A DNA stretch of 64,000 nt from Thermothielavioides terrestris NRRL 8126 (Eukaryota > Ascomycota > Sordariomycetes > Sordariales > Chaetomiaceae): NCBI RefSeq assembly GCF_000226115.1, contig NC_016462.1, positions 2,790,001-2,854,000 of the forward strand, in the 5' to 3' direction. Both the position numbers and the translations under genes were made by a program. Shown here piece after piece: positions 1-11,860 of this stretch; position 1 is the first letter of the stretch, and every line of letters begins with the position of its first letter. The notes beneath the pieces are model-generated. The model was not told the DNA's origin, did not search any database, and saw only the letters and a program-made list of their open reading frames with translations.

Positions 1-3000
1 GGGCGCAGAAACGGACAGACCGAACGAACTTTGAGGCGCCTGTGGATGGAAGTGACTTCCTAAACTCGAAATGTTGTCCGTTTGTTGGGACATCGTGCCT
101 TCCTGCTCCTGTTTGCAATCCTGGTTCGGCTGTTGCAACACGGCACGGATCCCGGAGTTCTGCGCCAAGGAAAGGCGCCTTCTCAGCTTGCGACTTCCCT
201 GCGCGTTATTCCTCGACCCGAGCGGAGCGTTGCGCGTGCCAGAGTACCGTGGTCGGTACAATCAACGGCGAGACACGGAGGTACTTCCTTGCGGCGCAGG
301 GTAGCACACACAGACATCGCCGGGTGGGGCGGTCTAGGCTGAATCGAGCGTCACTTGCATGGCTGGCGCGGAACTTCCAGGTTCCTTCGGCAGGAACAGG
401 GCTGGTTCTTACAGCCCCTCGTGGGCCGCCACCACAGCGTTGACGGTCGCGCACCACGAAATTCAGACGTGTAATCATGGCTTGCCGCTGCGTGTTCTTA
501 TGTCAGCAGATACTTAGTGTAGAGGTAAGTGAGGCTTGCTGTGCCGTGGACGCACGATCTCGTTGGAAAGTGCGGAATACAATAAGTTACACTGGTAGTT
601 AACGTTACCATGGTTGACCGTTGGTAGCGTACAAGAACACAACACTTGGTGTAACTTACACTAGTTTCACTAAATATTTCCGTAGTGCGCTCACCTAGCG
701 TGCGACCCTTGCACACGACCGACATGTGCAGAGCCGGGAAGTCGGAACCGGGAGCGCTGCCGCGTCCTCCGGTTGGCCAGTGCTTCAGTTCCGATCGACA
801 GTCAGCGCTCGGCAATGTCCCATGGTCCATGGATACCAAAGTCTCGTGCATTGGCTCCTTTTGAAACGGTTGGCGCGAGGGTGTGATGGTCAGTGACATC
901 CTGGCCAGCGCCTTCCCTGCCCGACCCCGAGCTGCACTTCCCCACTGGGCCGCTTCAACCTCCCGTTGCCGGTTGATCCAGGCTGAGCATGGCCCGCGTG
1001 TTGAAGAATCCTTGCCTGTACCGAAGTAGTATACCCACTCCGCGCACTAATTTGCGAATCTGCACGGAGCCCAGCAGCTCCACGGTCTCTAGCCCTCGGC
1101 ATTGACTGTCGACTCCGGACGAAAGGCTGTTGGGAGGGAGTTGGTGGCCAGTGACTCGGCCGCGCAGAACACCGAACCAGAACAACGAACCGTCGGAGAA
1201 GCGACACGGCGTCGTGATCGCCAGTTGTCCATATCCCTAGAGTTCTCAGCCGAGCCAGCGCCCGGAGACGGGAGCCGGCGCCGCCATTGCCAGCGGAAGA
1301 AAAGCAGGCCAAAATACACCAGAGAAACGAACAAGTAACAGGAGCAGGCAAGGTGAGGTTCTCTTTCCCCAAAATGCGACTTCACGTTGCATTCGTCCAC
1401 CCGCGTCTGATTACTGTGCACAGTATTGCAGGGCAGACCCGGACCTGGGCAATTGAATTGTTGATGTGTGCCGACGAGAAGCCACAGGGGGGAACAAGTG
1501 GCCGACGAAGCAGAACCCACCTGCGGAGCGGCGCCAGCCTGGTGCAGACTGCACTCCGGTGGACCCCCATTGGAATGAATGCGTGGAAGACGTTCGATCA
1601 ATGGGGTGTCTTCCTTTGGCGAGCCGAATTCCGAATGCTTGCCGCACATGAATGAAGCACCCCACATCCATCCCGCCCTTTGATTTCTTCCAGTTTCAGG
1701 ATTGATGTTAACTACATGATCAGTTCGTTTGGAGCCAGGACGCCGTGGCGCTCGAATCGCCGACTGCTACTGAGCACACGCCTCTGTATGTACTGTACAG
1801 TTTCCGCACATGGGATACGGTCGGGTATTGGGTGGAAGACCTCCAAGACTGCCTTACCTCCTCCTGGGATGAGATACCCGCTGCTAAATCAGGTCCTGAA
1901 GTGTACTGTACCTGGCCCTACCCGGGTCCCAAGCCCGTCCCGCCGCAGCGGATGACAACCGTCATAGGGGTACCCACCACTCGCCCACCTCACCTCACCG
2001 GGCGGATCTTCGCATCGTTACCAAGATCCAGCGGGGATGTGGGGCGTCTTCAGTTCACTTGTTCGGGCATAACTGTGCAGGTAGAGATGAGGATGTTGTT
2101 GGCCGCCGTCAACACCTTGGCCTGGATCGGATCTTGGAAAGACTGCCACCTTCGCCCATGGAGGCTGAAATCCCCCGGAAACCACGCACTGTACGGAATA
2201 CAATCAACCCTCGCTCGCTCCCGACTCCCGAGCCGCCCACGCGAGGAGAGCCTTGTCAATCGGTGTCCAGCTTGCCGACCTCCCGACTAATTAGAAGTAA
2301 TCCGTAACAACGGAGTATGCGGCACAGTACACTTCAGTACTCGGTATTCCGTACACCATCCCGTCAACTCGTTTTTGCAGAGGATTGGCTTGCTGCACAG
2401 CAAACGTCTTCACGACCCTCCGGCAGTGGCGCTGGAAACGCAAACCCAAGGCCAGTCTGTCATTTGTGTCCCTGGCAGCTGGATAGCTCTCACGCAGCGT
2501 CTGCCAAAACCGAACTTCTCAAGCACTGTCGCCCTTGCGAAACTTTGGAAGGGGAAGTCAGCACGGAGAAGCAATCCCTGCGCAGCGCTAACCAACTCCT
2601 CGTCTCGGTCTCCACGCCACGAGCCGGATCCCGGGCACAGCCGCTGGTCTGTAGCTGACACCGTACGCATAACCAGAACGTCTATTCCGTACTGTGGACA
2701 CCCTCTCGCACCCTGTCCCCGGCATGGTAACTTATTGGATCGAGACCGAGCAGTTGTATTGTAACGAAGTCAGGTAGTTAAACGACCGCGGTATGATTTC
2801 AAACTGGAACCCTGGATGCTGCCAACTAACTACGCTAGCTTGAATGGGGAGCATGGGGGACGTTGCTCCAGTACCTGGTAACTTTGTTGCTTTTCCGCTG
2901 CTTCAACGCACGCGCTCTTCAACGGCCTCGCTTCTTCCTCCTTCACGTCACCCAACCCCGCGCCTCCGTCGTCGTTGCTGCATGTGCCCGTTGCCGCCGC

Positions 3001-4285
3001 CCCGCCGCTGAGAGACGGAAACGGGTGCAAGCGCGCAGCGCCTCACGGATCCTCCATCCTCGCCAGGCTCGCCTGCTTTGCCATTGTTTCTGCCGCCTCC
3101 AGGACTTGCTGCCAGCATCCCCGCCCCTTGGCCTCGTTCTCCCGAAGGGACTCCCCGGCCGGCGACTGGCAACGACCGACTGGCGACTGGCGACCGAAAG
3201 CATTGGCGAGCGCCTGGTTCGGTCGTATTGGCCCGCCTGCCTGCTCCGTTTTTCGTTCCTCCAGCACCCTCCAAGCACGCCAGACTGCGCGTTGGTACGG
3301 CTTTTTCACAGGCCTTTGCCGCGTCGGTTTTGCCGGCGCCGCACCCCAGTCCGACGCACGACTTGCTGATCCGCAAGCTCGCAAGCTAGCAGACCAGATG
3401 CGCTTCAGGGATCCCTGCCGGCCACCCACGGATGCTACTAAAAGGCCCGCTTCATAGCGCATGGTTGTATTGCGGCGGCCCCAGCACCAAACGGCTCAGC
3501 TGCCGACCACCCCGACTGCTCCCTGGCTGAGCGAGCCTCTGGGTCGAGGACACCGGCAGACGGCCTGCGGGCTCAGAGCGGCATTAAGGTTGCACGGCGT
3601 TGCAACACCGCAAAATACCACCCCGGGACTTTTGAACACGGGGCGTCCGTCCTGGAGGATGCTTGGGACGGGACCGAGAACGGCCAGGATCTGAGACACG
3701 ACACCGCGGGGGGGCTGCTGCCGCCTCGCCAGGCTTTCCGGCTGCAACTCGACCGAAATTACTCGCCTGCAGTGGGGAAGGGCTCGTGGACCACCTGCCA
3801 GCGGCATCACCAAGCACGGAAGCCTCCGTTTGAGGGAAGCCGAAGAGCTCTTGTGTGCGTGCCTGCGTGCGTGCAGCAAGCTGCCTGCGTGTGCGTGTGC
3901 GGCTTGGTTGCGCCGTCTTGTTTGAGTGTGTGGAGTGCGGGGAGCTCTGTGGTGCTTGGTTCTCCATCGAAGGGTGTGTGGGCTTATCCATACATCCGCA
4001 CTCTGCACTTGGTTTGCGTGTGGACTGGAGCGGCCGGGGTGTGGAGGGAGAACAGAGTCGGAGAGCAAGGCAGGCTAGTCTCGGGTCTAAGTCTTCGCGC
4101 AGCAACTTGCTGACCACAAGAAACATCTCGGCGACTCTTGCCCTCGCACTCACCCGACAATTTCCCTCCCCTCTGTCTGTATGTTTCTTGATCGGCAGCT
4201 GCCGCGACTCCATCCTCTCGGGGACGCCGCGGAGACGGTTCCGAACCAGACTGCCGGAAACTGTCTCTCCAAACAAGCCGACACC
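1..4285. other. Long 5' intergenic region, no supported gene
   Basis: I find no ORF with a recognisable domain or a coherent exon structure here; the short open frames on both strands look like chance in GC-rich DNA. The stretch holds three copies of the dispersed motif GTACGGAATA (2191 forward; 2345 and 2683 reverse) and a related CGGAATACAAT at about 573. GT-rich sequence lies near 3850-3905, inside the presumed promoter and 5' leader of the transcription factor gene starting at 4286. Part of the left end could belong to a gene outside the window. Confidence 0.5.
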
Positions 4286-7069
4286 ATGGCGTCCGCGTCG
4301 CACAACCCGTATCTTCGATCTCCCAACCCCTCAGCGCGGCCTTACGACTCGTCCGCCGCCTCGTCGGCCACGTCGCCCAAGGCAGGGGAGCAGTACCTCG
4401 GCGGCCTCGTGAGATCGAATGCACACGATAGCAGCGCGATCCCGAGCGCGAGAGCGAGCCAGCCGCCGCCGCCGCCTTCTCACCCCCGAGCTATCCCACC
4501 ACCCCTCCCCTCAGCTCACCATCCTCCGCCCGGCCCTTTCCAGCCTTACACGCCTGCTACGTCGGCGACGACGTCATACATGGAGCGGGAATCCCTGCCG
4601 TCGAACGAATCGGTGGCCGGTACGCCCCGGCCGTCGCATGCGCACCTTCCGGCGTCCCGCAGCAACAGCATGCAGGCCCAGAAGCGGGCGTACCGGCAAA
4701 GGAGGAAGGACCCGAGCTGCGATGCGTGCCGGGAGCGGAAGGTCAAATGCGATGCGACCGAGACCACCAGCTGCTCGGAGTGCTCAAGCCGGGGCGTCAA
4801 GTGCCAGTTTACCAAGGAGACCAACCGCCGCATGTCGTCCATCAAGCAGGTGCAGGACCTCGAGAAGCAGATGGAACGGATCCGGCGCGAGAACAGCAGC
4901 CTCCGCCGCATGCTGCAGGAGCGCGACGGCCGCCAGTTCGACATGGACGTGGACGGCGTCGAGCAGCTGCCCCTGCAGCTACCGGAGATCGGCCAGCCCC
5001 CGAAGCGCAAGAAGCGGCCGGCGGGCCTCCACAACCTCGCTCGGGTCAGATCCAATCTGCGGAACTTTTCGCGGGGGATTTGGAAGCCGCCGGTCCCCTA
5101 CCGGCAGGCTGCGGCCCCCGAGCTGAGAGACTTCCAGCACTCCCTGCCGCCGCGGCAGACCACCGAGGCGCTGCTGCGGGCCTACTACGCCTCGACACAC
5201 TCGATGACCCCGATCCTGCACTGGACCACCTTCACGCAGACGATCGACGACATCTACCGCCAGGGGAACCCGCTGCGCGTCTCCCAAGCCTTCATGTCGA
5301 TGTTCTTCGCCGTCTTGGCCGTGGGCAGGCTCTTCACTGCAGAAGACGAGCAAAACCGCGTATATCCGGCCCCGGCGCTGCTGGAGTCGGCGCGGTTGAT
5401 GATCGATCCGTGGTGCAACGACTTCGACCTGGACCACGCCCGCGCGCTGGTGTTGATCACGATCGCCTTGAACGAGCTGAACCTGAAGTCGGCGGCGTGG
5501 AGCTGGCTCGGGAGCGCGGTCAGGGTGGCGCAGGACCTTGGTCTCCATGCCGAGCCCGCGACGGCGTCCCTGATCGAGAACGAAATGCGCCGGAGGACAT
5601 GGTGGACAATCTACATCCTCGACCGGAGCCTGGCCGTCGAGCTCGGGAGGCCGATGCTGATCGACGATTCCGACTGCGACGTCTCGTTGCCGGCAGCGAT
5701 CGATGACCATCACCTGTCGGAACGCGGCCAGCGGCTTCCGGATGGCGTCGAAGCGCTCACCCACTCGCTCCTCGCCATCGTTCATGTCGTGCGCTCCTAC
5801 CCGGCACTGGGAAGGGCCCTCGCGTCGCCCGTCATCGCGCCGACGCGCCTGGCGACATTCGACCAACACTTCGCCGCGTGCCGGCGCACCTTTCCGCCGG
5901 CCTGCAACCCCGCGAGCTCCGCCGCCCTGATACCCACTTTCCTCAACCCCCTGACCTACCTCCTCCACGCTCGCCTGCTCCTGCACCGGCACAACCTGCT
6001 TCCATCATGCCCTCCCGATGTCCGGCTAATAGCCATCGAGCAGTGCATGCACACGGCGCTCGAGACGGCCGCGCTTTTGTCACGCACCTCCACCGCCTCG
6101 CTCGCCGAGGGCGCCACCGCCCTCCTCACCACCCACGTCTTCCGCTGCGCCCTGATCCTGCTTCTGACGGGCTGCTTCGAGCAAGCAGCCGAATGCACCC
6201 GGGCTCTCGCCGCCATCAACAACCACCGCGACGTCGCCGTCCCCTGCGGCCGCTTCCTCGCCTTCTTCATCTCGGCGCTGTCGTCTCGACGAGCCGAGAT
6301 CGCAGCCTACCTCTCGCAGCAGCAGGCTCCTCCGCCCGCCGCGCAGCCGCCGTCGCCGTACGGACCGCCACCGCCACCGCCGCCGCCGCCACACGGCCCT
6401 TCGCCCGCGGCCGTGCACGACGCCCTGATGCGCGACGAGGAGCTGCTCGCGTACGTCAGCGCCGACATGCAGGCGGGGCTCGACACCGCCTGGGTTTGGG
6501 CTGGCAGCACCGAGCGCGAGCCGACCGCGCCGCTGCCGGCGCCGGCGCCGGCGCCCGGCAAGCTCAGCCTGTACAGCGCCGAGGCGAGGTCCGGGCTGAC
6601 TGGCGAGGAGCGGTGGGATTGGGGCCCCGGCATGGCCGGCTGGGAGAGGCTGGAGAGCGAGTTGCGGAGGCTCGCCAGCGGCGAGCTGGGGCCGGCCGCG
6701 GGCACGACTTCGGCCGCGGCGATACCGAACCCGCCGGTGCAGGCACAGGCACAGGCGCAGCATCAGGGGTGGAATGCTGCTGCTCCTGCTGCTGCTGTTC
6801 CCCCGCCGGCGTTGCCGCCTCTGTTGCCGCAGCACCAGCACCAGCATCAGCATCCGCCTCCGCACCAGCCTCAGCACCAGCACCAGCCTCATGGGGGTAT
6901 CAAAGTGGAGATGGGAGCGCAGGATGCCAGGATGGAGATGGCCGCGTTGCCGCCGATAGCGGCGCCGGGCCAGCGGCCGAACCAGGGCCGCGCGTCGGTC
7001 AGTCCGACGGCGGGGACCAGCGGGAAGAGCAAGAGCCAGGAGAGGATCAGCATCGCGAATATCATTTGA
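4286..7069 (+). CDS. Zn2Cys6 fungal-specific transcription factor
   Basis: Intronless gene for a nuclear DNA-binding regulator of about 927 residues. A canonical binuclear zinc cluster (C-X2-C-X6-C-X7-C-X2-C-X6-C) spans residues 145-173. It is followed by a short coiled coil (about 183-208, IKQVQDLEKQMERIRREN), a basic patch (PKRKKRP, about 240), and a fungal_trans middle homology region (about 285-520) containing the typical RRRTWWTIYILDRSLA and GRPMLIDDSDCDV blocks. The N-terminus is Pro/Ser rich; the tail has a Pro run and a Gln/His/Ala low-complexity stretch (about 810-870). An in-frame ATG at 4181 would add 35 residues, but the ATG at 4286 sits in a near-perfect ACACCATGGC context and is preferred. 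The target pathway cannot be read from the sequence. It is not XlnR, whose zinc cluster differs. Confidence 0.9.
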   Translation: MASASHNPYLRSPNPSARPYDSSAASSATSPKAGEQYLGGLVRSNAHDSSAIPSARASQPPPPPSHPRAIPPPLPSAHHPPPGPFQPYTPATSATTSYMERESLPSNESVAGTPRPSHAHLPASRSNSMQAQKRAYRQRRKDPSCDACRERKVKCDATETTSCSECSSRGVKCQFTKETNRRMSSIKQVQDLEKQMERIRRENSSLRRMLQERDGRQFDMDVDGVEQLPLQLPEIGQPPKRKKRPAGLHNLARVRSNLRNFSRGIWKPPVPYRQAAAPELRDFQHSLPPRQTTEALLRAYYASTHSMTPILHWTTFTQTIDDIYRQGNPLRVSQAFMSMFFAVLAVGRLFTAEDEQNRVYPAPALLESARLMIDPWCNDFDLDHARALVLITIALNELNLKSAAWSWLGSAVRVAQDLGLHAEPATASLIENEMRRRTWWTIYILDRSLAVELGRPMLIDDSDCDVSLPAAIDDHHLSERGQRLPDGVEALTHSLLAIVHVVRSYPALGRALASPVIAPTRLATFDQHFAACRRTFPPACNPASSAALIPTFLNPLTYLLHARLLLHRHNLLPSCPPDVRLIAIEQCMHTALETAALLSRTSTASLAEGATALLTTHVFRCALILLLTGCFEQAAECTRALAAINNHRDVAVPCGRFLAFFISALSSRRAEIAAYLSQQQAPPPAAQPPSPYGPPPPPPPPPHGPSPAAVHDALMRDEELLAYVSADMQAGLDTAWVWAGSTEREPTAPLPAPAPAPGKLSLYSAEARSGLTGEERWDWGPGMAGWERLESELRRLASGELGPAAGTTSAAAIPNPPVQAQAQAQHQGWNAAAPAAAVPPPALPPLLPQHQHQHQHPPPHQPQHQHQPHGGIKVEMGAQDARMEMAALPPIAAPGQRPNQGRASVSPTAGTSGKSKSQERISIANII

Positions 7070-8943
7070 ATGGGCGGAGTGGGGTTGGTGTCTCCCTCGG
7101 AACGGATAGAGCGACGGCGGTGCACTGGGCTACGAGCAGGGGTGAAGCGGCTGGAGGGCAGGGCTCGGCATGGGAAACTCGGGGAGAGGGGAAAGGGATT
7201 AGTCCTAGAACGAGGGGGATCTGACGACGACATGACCACGATTGCATGAGACGTCACGGCCGACCGATCCAGCACGCATCACCGTCACGCCACCTCACAC
7301 CGCACGTCTTCGAGGCCACACCAACTGCGCACTTCACCTCATCGGCTCTTCGGGGGAAGATGTATTGTACGGCAAAATGTACAATCCTCCCACCACGCCG
7401 GAACCAGCCGGACACCTGCCGTTGGTCCACACGGGCGCGTCGCCGCGTCGAGTCATTCAGAATCCCGACTAGCAGCCGCGAACCCTCCTTGACCACCCAA
7501 ACCCACGCGTCTTAATTCTTACCTTTTCCCGCCTCCGCGGCACGAGACGAGTCCACGAGGCTCACTCGACATGCAGCATTCTCATTTCCAATTTACACAT
7601 ACATACAACGCGTACATACATACCTTACGCACAGACGCAGGTATATACGTATTTACCTACCTACATACTCACACCACCATCATATCTGCCCACCCTCCGC
7701 CGCTGGCGAAGCTCGGCTGGCAACAGGGAGGGAGAGGCGCGCACCAACCTGCGTGGCCTTGGGTGCTTTTCCCCGCTCCCTCTCTCCTCGTGTCGTCTGT
7801 TTCCTGCTTCTAGACGAGACCACTTCTGCGTCTGCGAGATCACGCCGCGTTCTGTTGTTCTGCGAGGACACGTCAGGCGGGCTACGCGATATGATATGCT
7901 GGCCGGGTTCTTGTTGGTGTTGTTATACTGTTTGTTCTTGGTGGTGTGGTGCTGGTGATTTTCCGGATTGGGATGCAAATACCCACGGAAGCGGGCGTGC
8001 GGTTGGAGGGAGCGGGGAGCAGCGGCGGGTGGTTCTGATTCTAATTCTGGTTCCTTTCTTGTCTTTTATTTTATTTGCAAGCGGAAACCTTCCTCCTGCT
8101 TGGCCTATTTATTTAAACTTTGCACCTGTGTATTAATTCGTTCTGGGAGGGGGCGGACGGGGGACGTCCGGGGTCAGGGACCGGACTGGACCGGCTCGGG
8201 TAATGGACTGCTGCTGCTGGGAGACAGACAGCATGGTCGATAATGTGGTGTCATGTCATGTCATGTCATGGCGTCTTAAAGAGGAAAGGATATCTGGTTT
8301 GTCCTTTACAGATCTGTGGACGGGGGAGGCGGTGATGGGGGTCAGTCCTACTGGACATATTGTGTATGTGACTGTACATAGGTCTTCAGGATTGGCAAAT
8401 ACGCTGGCTAGAGCTGAGCCCTGGCGTAATGAGTTGCCATTGGAACCTACAGCTTCCTGGCTGTCTAGCTTCGTGTTACCCTTGTGTGAAACACTGGTTG
8501 TGGTAAATAGCCGTGCGTGCGTTTCCGAGGTGTCTTGGGATTCGCTGCTCAGCTCAGTTCTCTCCCTGAGGAAAGACCAGATCGACGCCGGGCTGGCGGA
8601 CCGATAAAGGAGAAAGAGAAGGGTAATCATTGGGTCAATGAGTCCGGTTAGTTTCATGGCATCAGTGATCAGTTGGGCGGCGGGGCCAGTCCGGCTACGT
8701 GACCGGCTACGTCTACTGTTCCATCGTTCTTTAACGCAACCCTACCGACTTTTGTATCAAAGCCACATTGTACAGTCATCCATCGCTTTTCCGCAAGACC
8801 ACACACCGCCCTCACAAAGCCCCTCTCCAACGCTCTTCGACACGCCACGCCAACCTGGCCATCTCCCACTCGCCCTCGCTAATCAATTGACTTAGGCACC
8901 CTACACGAACACACAACATTCCATCGTCATTGCCGCCGACACT
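7070..8943. other. Intergenic, microsatellite-bearing
   Basis: No supported gene. It includes the 3' flank of the transcription factor gene, a TACA/TACC-rich stretch near 7596-7670, and a (TCATG)4 run at 8251-8270. Short open frames on both strands lack recognisable features. Confidence 0.5.
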
Positions 8944-9744
8944 ATGGTCGACGATATCACCTAGTCTCCGGAGTACGAGGCTCTTGTCGATCGGGTACAG
9001 TAGCTTGCCTATCATATCGATAGTTTCAGTAAAGTAGGAACCGCTAACCAATTTCTTTAGTTCAATAGTTTGTTCCTAGGTCTGGTGGAGAGCGCCCCCG
9101 AGCATATAAAACCGATCTTGGTGGACGACATCATCGACTACTGCAAGCGCTATCGCAAGGATCAGTTCGGTACAAGCCAAGACGAGGGAGATGATAAGGA
9201 AGACGGCGAGCAGAGCTAGGAGAGCGCGACTAGCGACATTACTCACAAGAGCGAGGAAGACGGCACGTATACCAGCGAGGACGAAGATGTTGAGGACAAA
9301 GATATCGAGGACGAAGATGTTGAGGACGAAGATGTTGAGGACGAAGATGTTGAGGACGAAGATGTTGAGGACGAAGATGCTGAGGGCGAATATATTGGAG
9401 ACGGAGATGCTTCTACCTCGGATTCCGTCACGATTCCCCGCAGCCGTCACCGCGGCACTACATCCAACGCGCCCAATACGTCTGAGGTCGCTCAGCCCCA
9501 TCGCGCTCGTCACTCCCCTAGCGCGTTGGACCTGATCAAGGCGCCTAAGTTTGACGCTAGCGCCCTCTTGAAGATTTCCGCTCGCATCGACGACAAGGAT
9601 AATATCACGGTGCCGTACTTTCGGCGTGTGATGTCGTCTGCATATGAGATGCTGATTGGCTTACAAGGTAGGGTCGCGTCTCCCAAACACATGGTGGGCA
9701 TCTCATTATTGGACTACGATCTGAACTGGCCCTAGGCTACTTAA
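8944..9744 (+). pseudogene. Broken ORF interrupted only by TAG codons (RIP-like)
   Basis: A single frame starts at ATG 8944 and runs to TAA 9742-9744 (about 266 codons) without any frameshift. It is broken by TAG at 8962, 9001, 9058, 9217 and 9733 and by no TAA or TGA. Every stop could be a former CAG (Gln), which is the C-to-T change in a CpA context that RIP produces. The readable parts look like protein: a helical N-terminus, a long acidic middle with DEDVE repeats (about 9277-9390), a Ser/Arg-rich linker and a compact C-terminal part (ALDLIKAPKFDASALL onward). I do not recognise the family. It is probably a decayed member of a multicopy gene or mobile-element family, though a recently acquired pseudogene is possible. 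Confidence 0.65.
9277..9390 (+). repeat. 15-bp tandem repeat encoding acidic DEDVE units
   Basis: The unit GAGGACGAAGATGTT recurs about six times in register with the frame of the broken ORF, with diverged first and last copies (for example GACAAAGATATC). It encodes a run of Glu/Asp with Val. Copies in the middle are identical, suggesting recent slippage. Confidence 0.85.
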
Positions 9745-9794
9745 CCCCCCGCCGCCCTTCTTCCACGCCGTCGTGCCCCTAACCCACCTTACAA

Positions 9795-10995
9795 CCCCCC
9801 GGCAATGACTCGAACTGCAGCACGACGGATCGAATGGCGTCCCGCACACGCGGCAGTCGAAGTTGGCGCACGGATCGGGCGGAGCCGTCGTCTTTGTTGT
9901 GGGAACAGCTATCGAGGCGTGGCAGTGCCGTCGGCGCAGCACGGGAGCGAGCGCTTGTTGCACCCGTTCTCGTTGCAGTTGCACACGTCGGTGACGGTGC
10001 AGGGCTTGCGCGTGGTTGGTGTCGCCGTCCTGGACGTCCACGTCGTGGTCGGCCGGCTGATGGTGGTCGTCGGCGCCTAATAGCCACCGGATCGGCAGCG
10101 GCGGGCCTGGCCCGTAGACGCCCGGTGGCAGCACCAAGCGCCAGCCGCCGATGTGCACGTCGCCTCACCCAATGCTGACGAAGACGAACCACACCTTGCA
10201 CGGCACAATCACGCGGTTGTCGGTCGGCTACGGATGGTCACCGGGCTGTGAACTGCTGCGAGCCCGCTGCCGCCGTTGAACATCAGGTTGCACACGAGCC
10301 CGCCGCTGCCGTTCTCGAAGATGCCGACAGCGGTCGTGTTGCCGCCCGACGGCATGTCGAAGTACAGGTTCTGGAAGTGAGGTGGCCTGGGCGACCTGCC
10401 AGTGGATTCCCGTCGGCACCAGGGCCTGGCCGCTGTCGCCCGTCGCCTCGGGCATGTCGTACAGGTCGAAGCGGAAGTTGCGGGTCTGGCGGAAGAACTG
10501 GCTCTGGTTCACGTACCACTGCGCCCCGGATTGCTGGGGGATGGATGGACGGGTGTCCGTGTCGAACAGCGCGATGCCCTGGAAGGTGTCGCAGCCCGTG
10601 ATAATGGACGGGCCATTGGGGTCACCGATAAAGTGCGTGGAGGTAGTACTGACCACAGGCGAGCAGATCTTGTACGTGCCTTGGGGAAGTAGACGATACC
10701 CCCCTGCGCGAACGTGTTGCCGCAATACTCGCCGCACCGCGTCTTTGCAGTCCCGACAGAGTTCTTGTTCCCGCTGGCCACGGCCACGTTGAGCGCTTCG
10801 GCTGTGTCCAAGTTTCCCGAGGTGTCGGCCCCTACAGCTTCCAGTGTCCCCAGAGCTGCTAGCCAGTAACTTAGTTGTCCGAGGAGGCCTTGCGCCTGGT
10901 CGTGGAGTTGGCGCTTTGAAGGCCGCCTTCTTGGTGCCGTTATTGTTGCCGCCATAGCCGCCGCGGAACACAAAGCCGTTGCGGAATTTGGTCAT
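9795..10995 (-). pseudogene. GH55 beta-1,3-glucanase-like pseudogene
   Basis: The reverse strand carries a clear fragment of the N-terminal pectate-lyase-like beta-helix of GH55 exo-beta-1,3-glucanases: GNTFAQGGIVYFP, then TYKICSPVV, FIGDPNGPSII, GAQWYVNQSQFFRQTRNF, LVPTGIHWQVAQATS and NLYFDMPSGGNTTAVGIF. Two single-base indels break it: one base missing near 10681 (before TYKICSP) and one extra near 10381 (after VAQATS). Beyond about 10260 the reading jumps frames again through a Pro-rich piece (LPPGVYGPGPP) and a Cys-rich tail (VTDVCNCNENGC; FDCRVCGTPFDPSCC). Intact family members have roughly 750-900 residues, so most of the second half is missing. The N-terminal signal peptide is also not visible. 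Confidence 0.75.
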
Positions 10996-11860
10996 GTACA
11001 GTACTTCTCCAGGCTGCCCGAATATAGGAGCGCGAGTGCTAAGGGACGGACAGATTCGGGGCAGGGCACCATCCCATACGGAGTATGTCGATCAGGATCT
11101 ACAATCTACAGCGGAAGTGATTGAAACCTGTGTCTCATTTAGGAAATCAACCCGTCCTAGACAACGTAGGACCGAGCTTACGATATAAGACAACCACATA
11201 GTGGCACCAGGCCCCCTGCAGCCTTGCTGTACATGTAGAACTGCAATCCGTTCCAGCTATCCGGCTCATACTATGTCCTACTGTCGCGTGCTGGTGCACA
11301 CGTGACTCCATCTGCCAGGCTCCCTGCGCTCAGGGGGCACATGTCAGCTCTGCCCACACATGTATATAGACCTCGGTGCTCCTCCCACCCTGCATGAGAG
11401 GAGCACCTCTCTCAATACACATGCCTCTGCATCCTGCATGGCCCCACTTCGCTGCTCTCCTCACCTACCGATTCACACACCATGCCCGACAAGATCCTTG
11501 TGCTGTCTTCTTCGACCGGCAGGCAGCCCTGTTGTTATTGGACGATGTGGGCTCAATTAATGATGCACAGCTCTTGCATGGTCACACTCTTCTACACCGC
11601 ACACACCCTTGAAGGGCGGACAATGGCATAACCACCAACTCTGATTTTGGCTTGGTCGATCAGGGAGAAGGGAAGGATGAAAAGACGACCTACGGCGCGC
11701 TGCCTCGGGGAGAGTGAGTGAACCGACTCAGGGGCAGTCTTGGAGAGATAATGGTGCAGTATTTTTCAGTTGAGTTAGCCATCTTTGTACAGTTGATTAC
11801 AAAACCCCTGCGCTGAGCGTCGAGACCGAAATCTACCGCTTGATTATACGCCTGAAGCAC
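10996..11860. other. Intergenic, nothing recognised
   Basis: No supported gene or RNA. It contains a TACGGAGTA element (11077-11085), a variant of the dispersed motif. Confidence 0.5.

Noticed and set aside
3584..4303. Minus-strand open frame overlapping the transcription factor promoter
   Set aside because: Low-complexity Arg/Ser/Thr content, no domain, and it overlaps the start of a real gene.
4286..7069. XlnR/Xyr1 identity for the Zn2Cys6 factor
   Set aside because: The zinc cluster (CDACRERKVKCDATETTSC) does not match the XlnR-type cluster; left as an unnamed family member.
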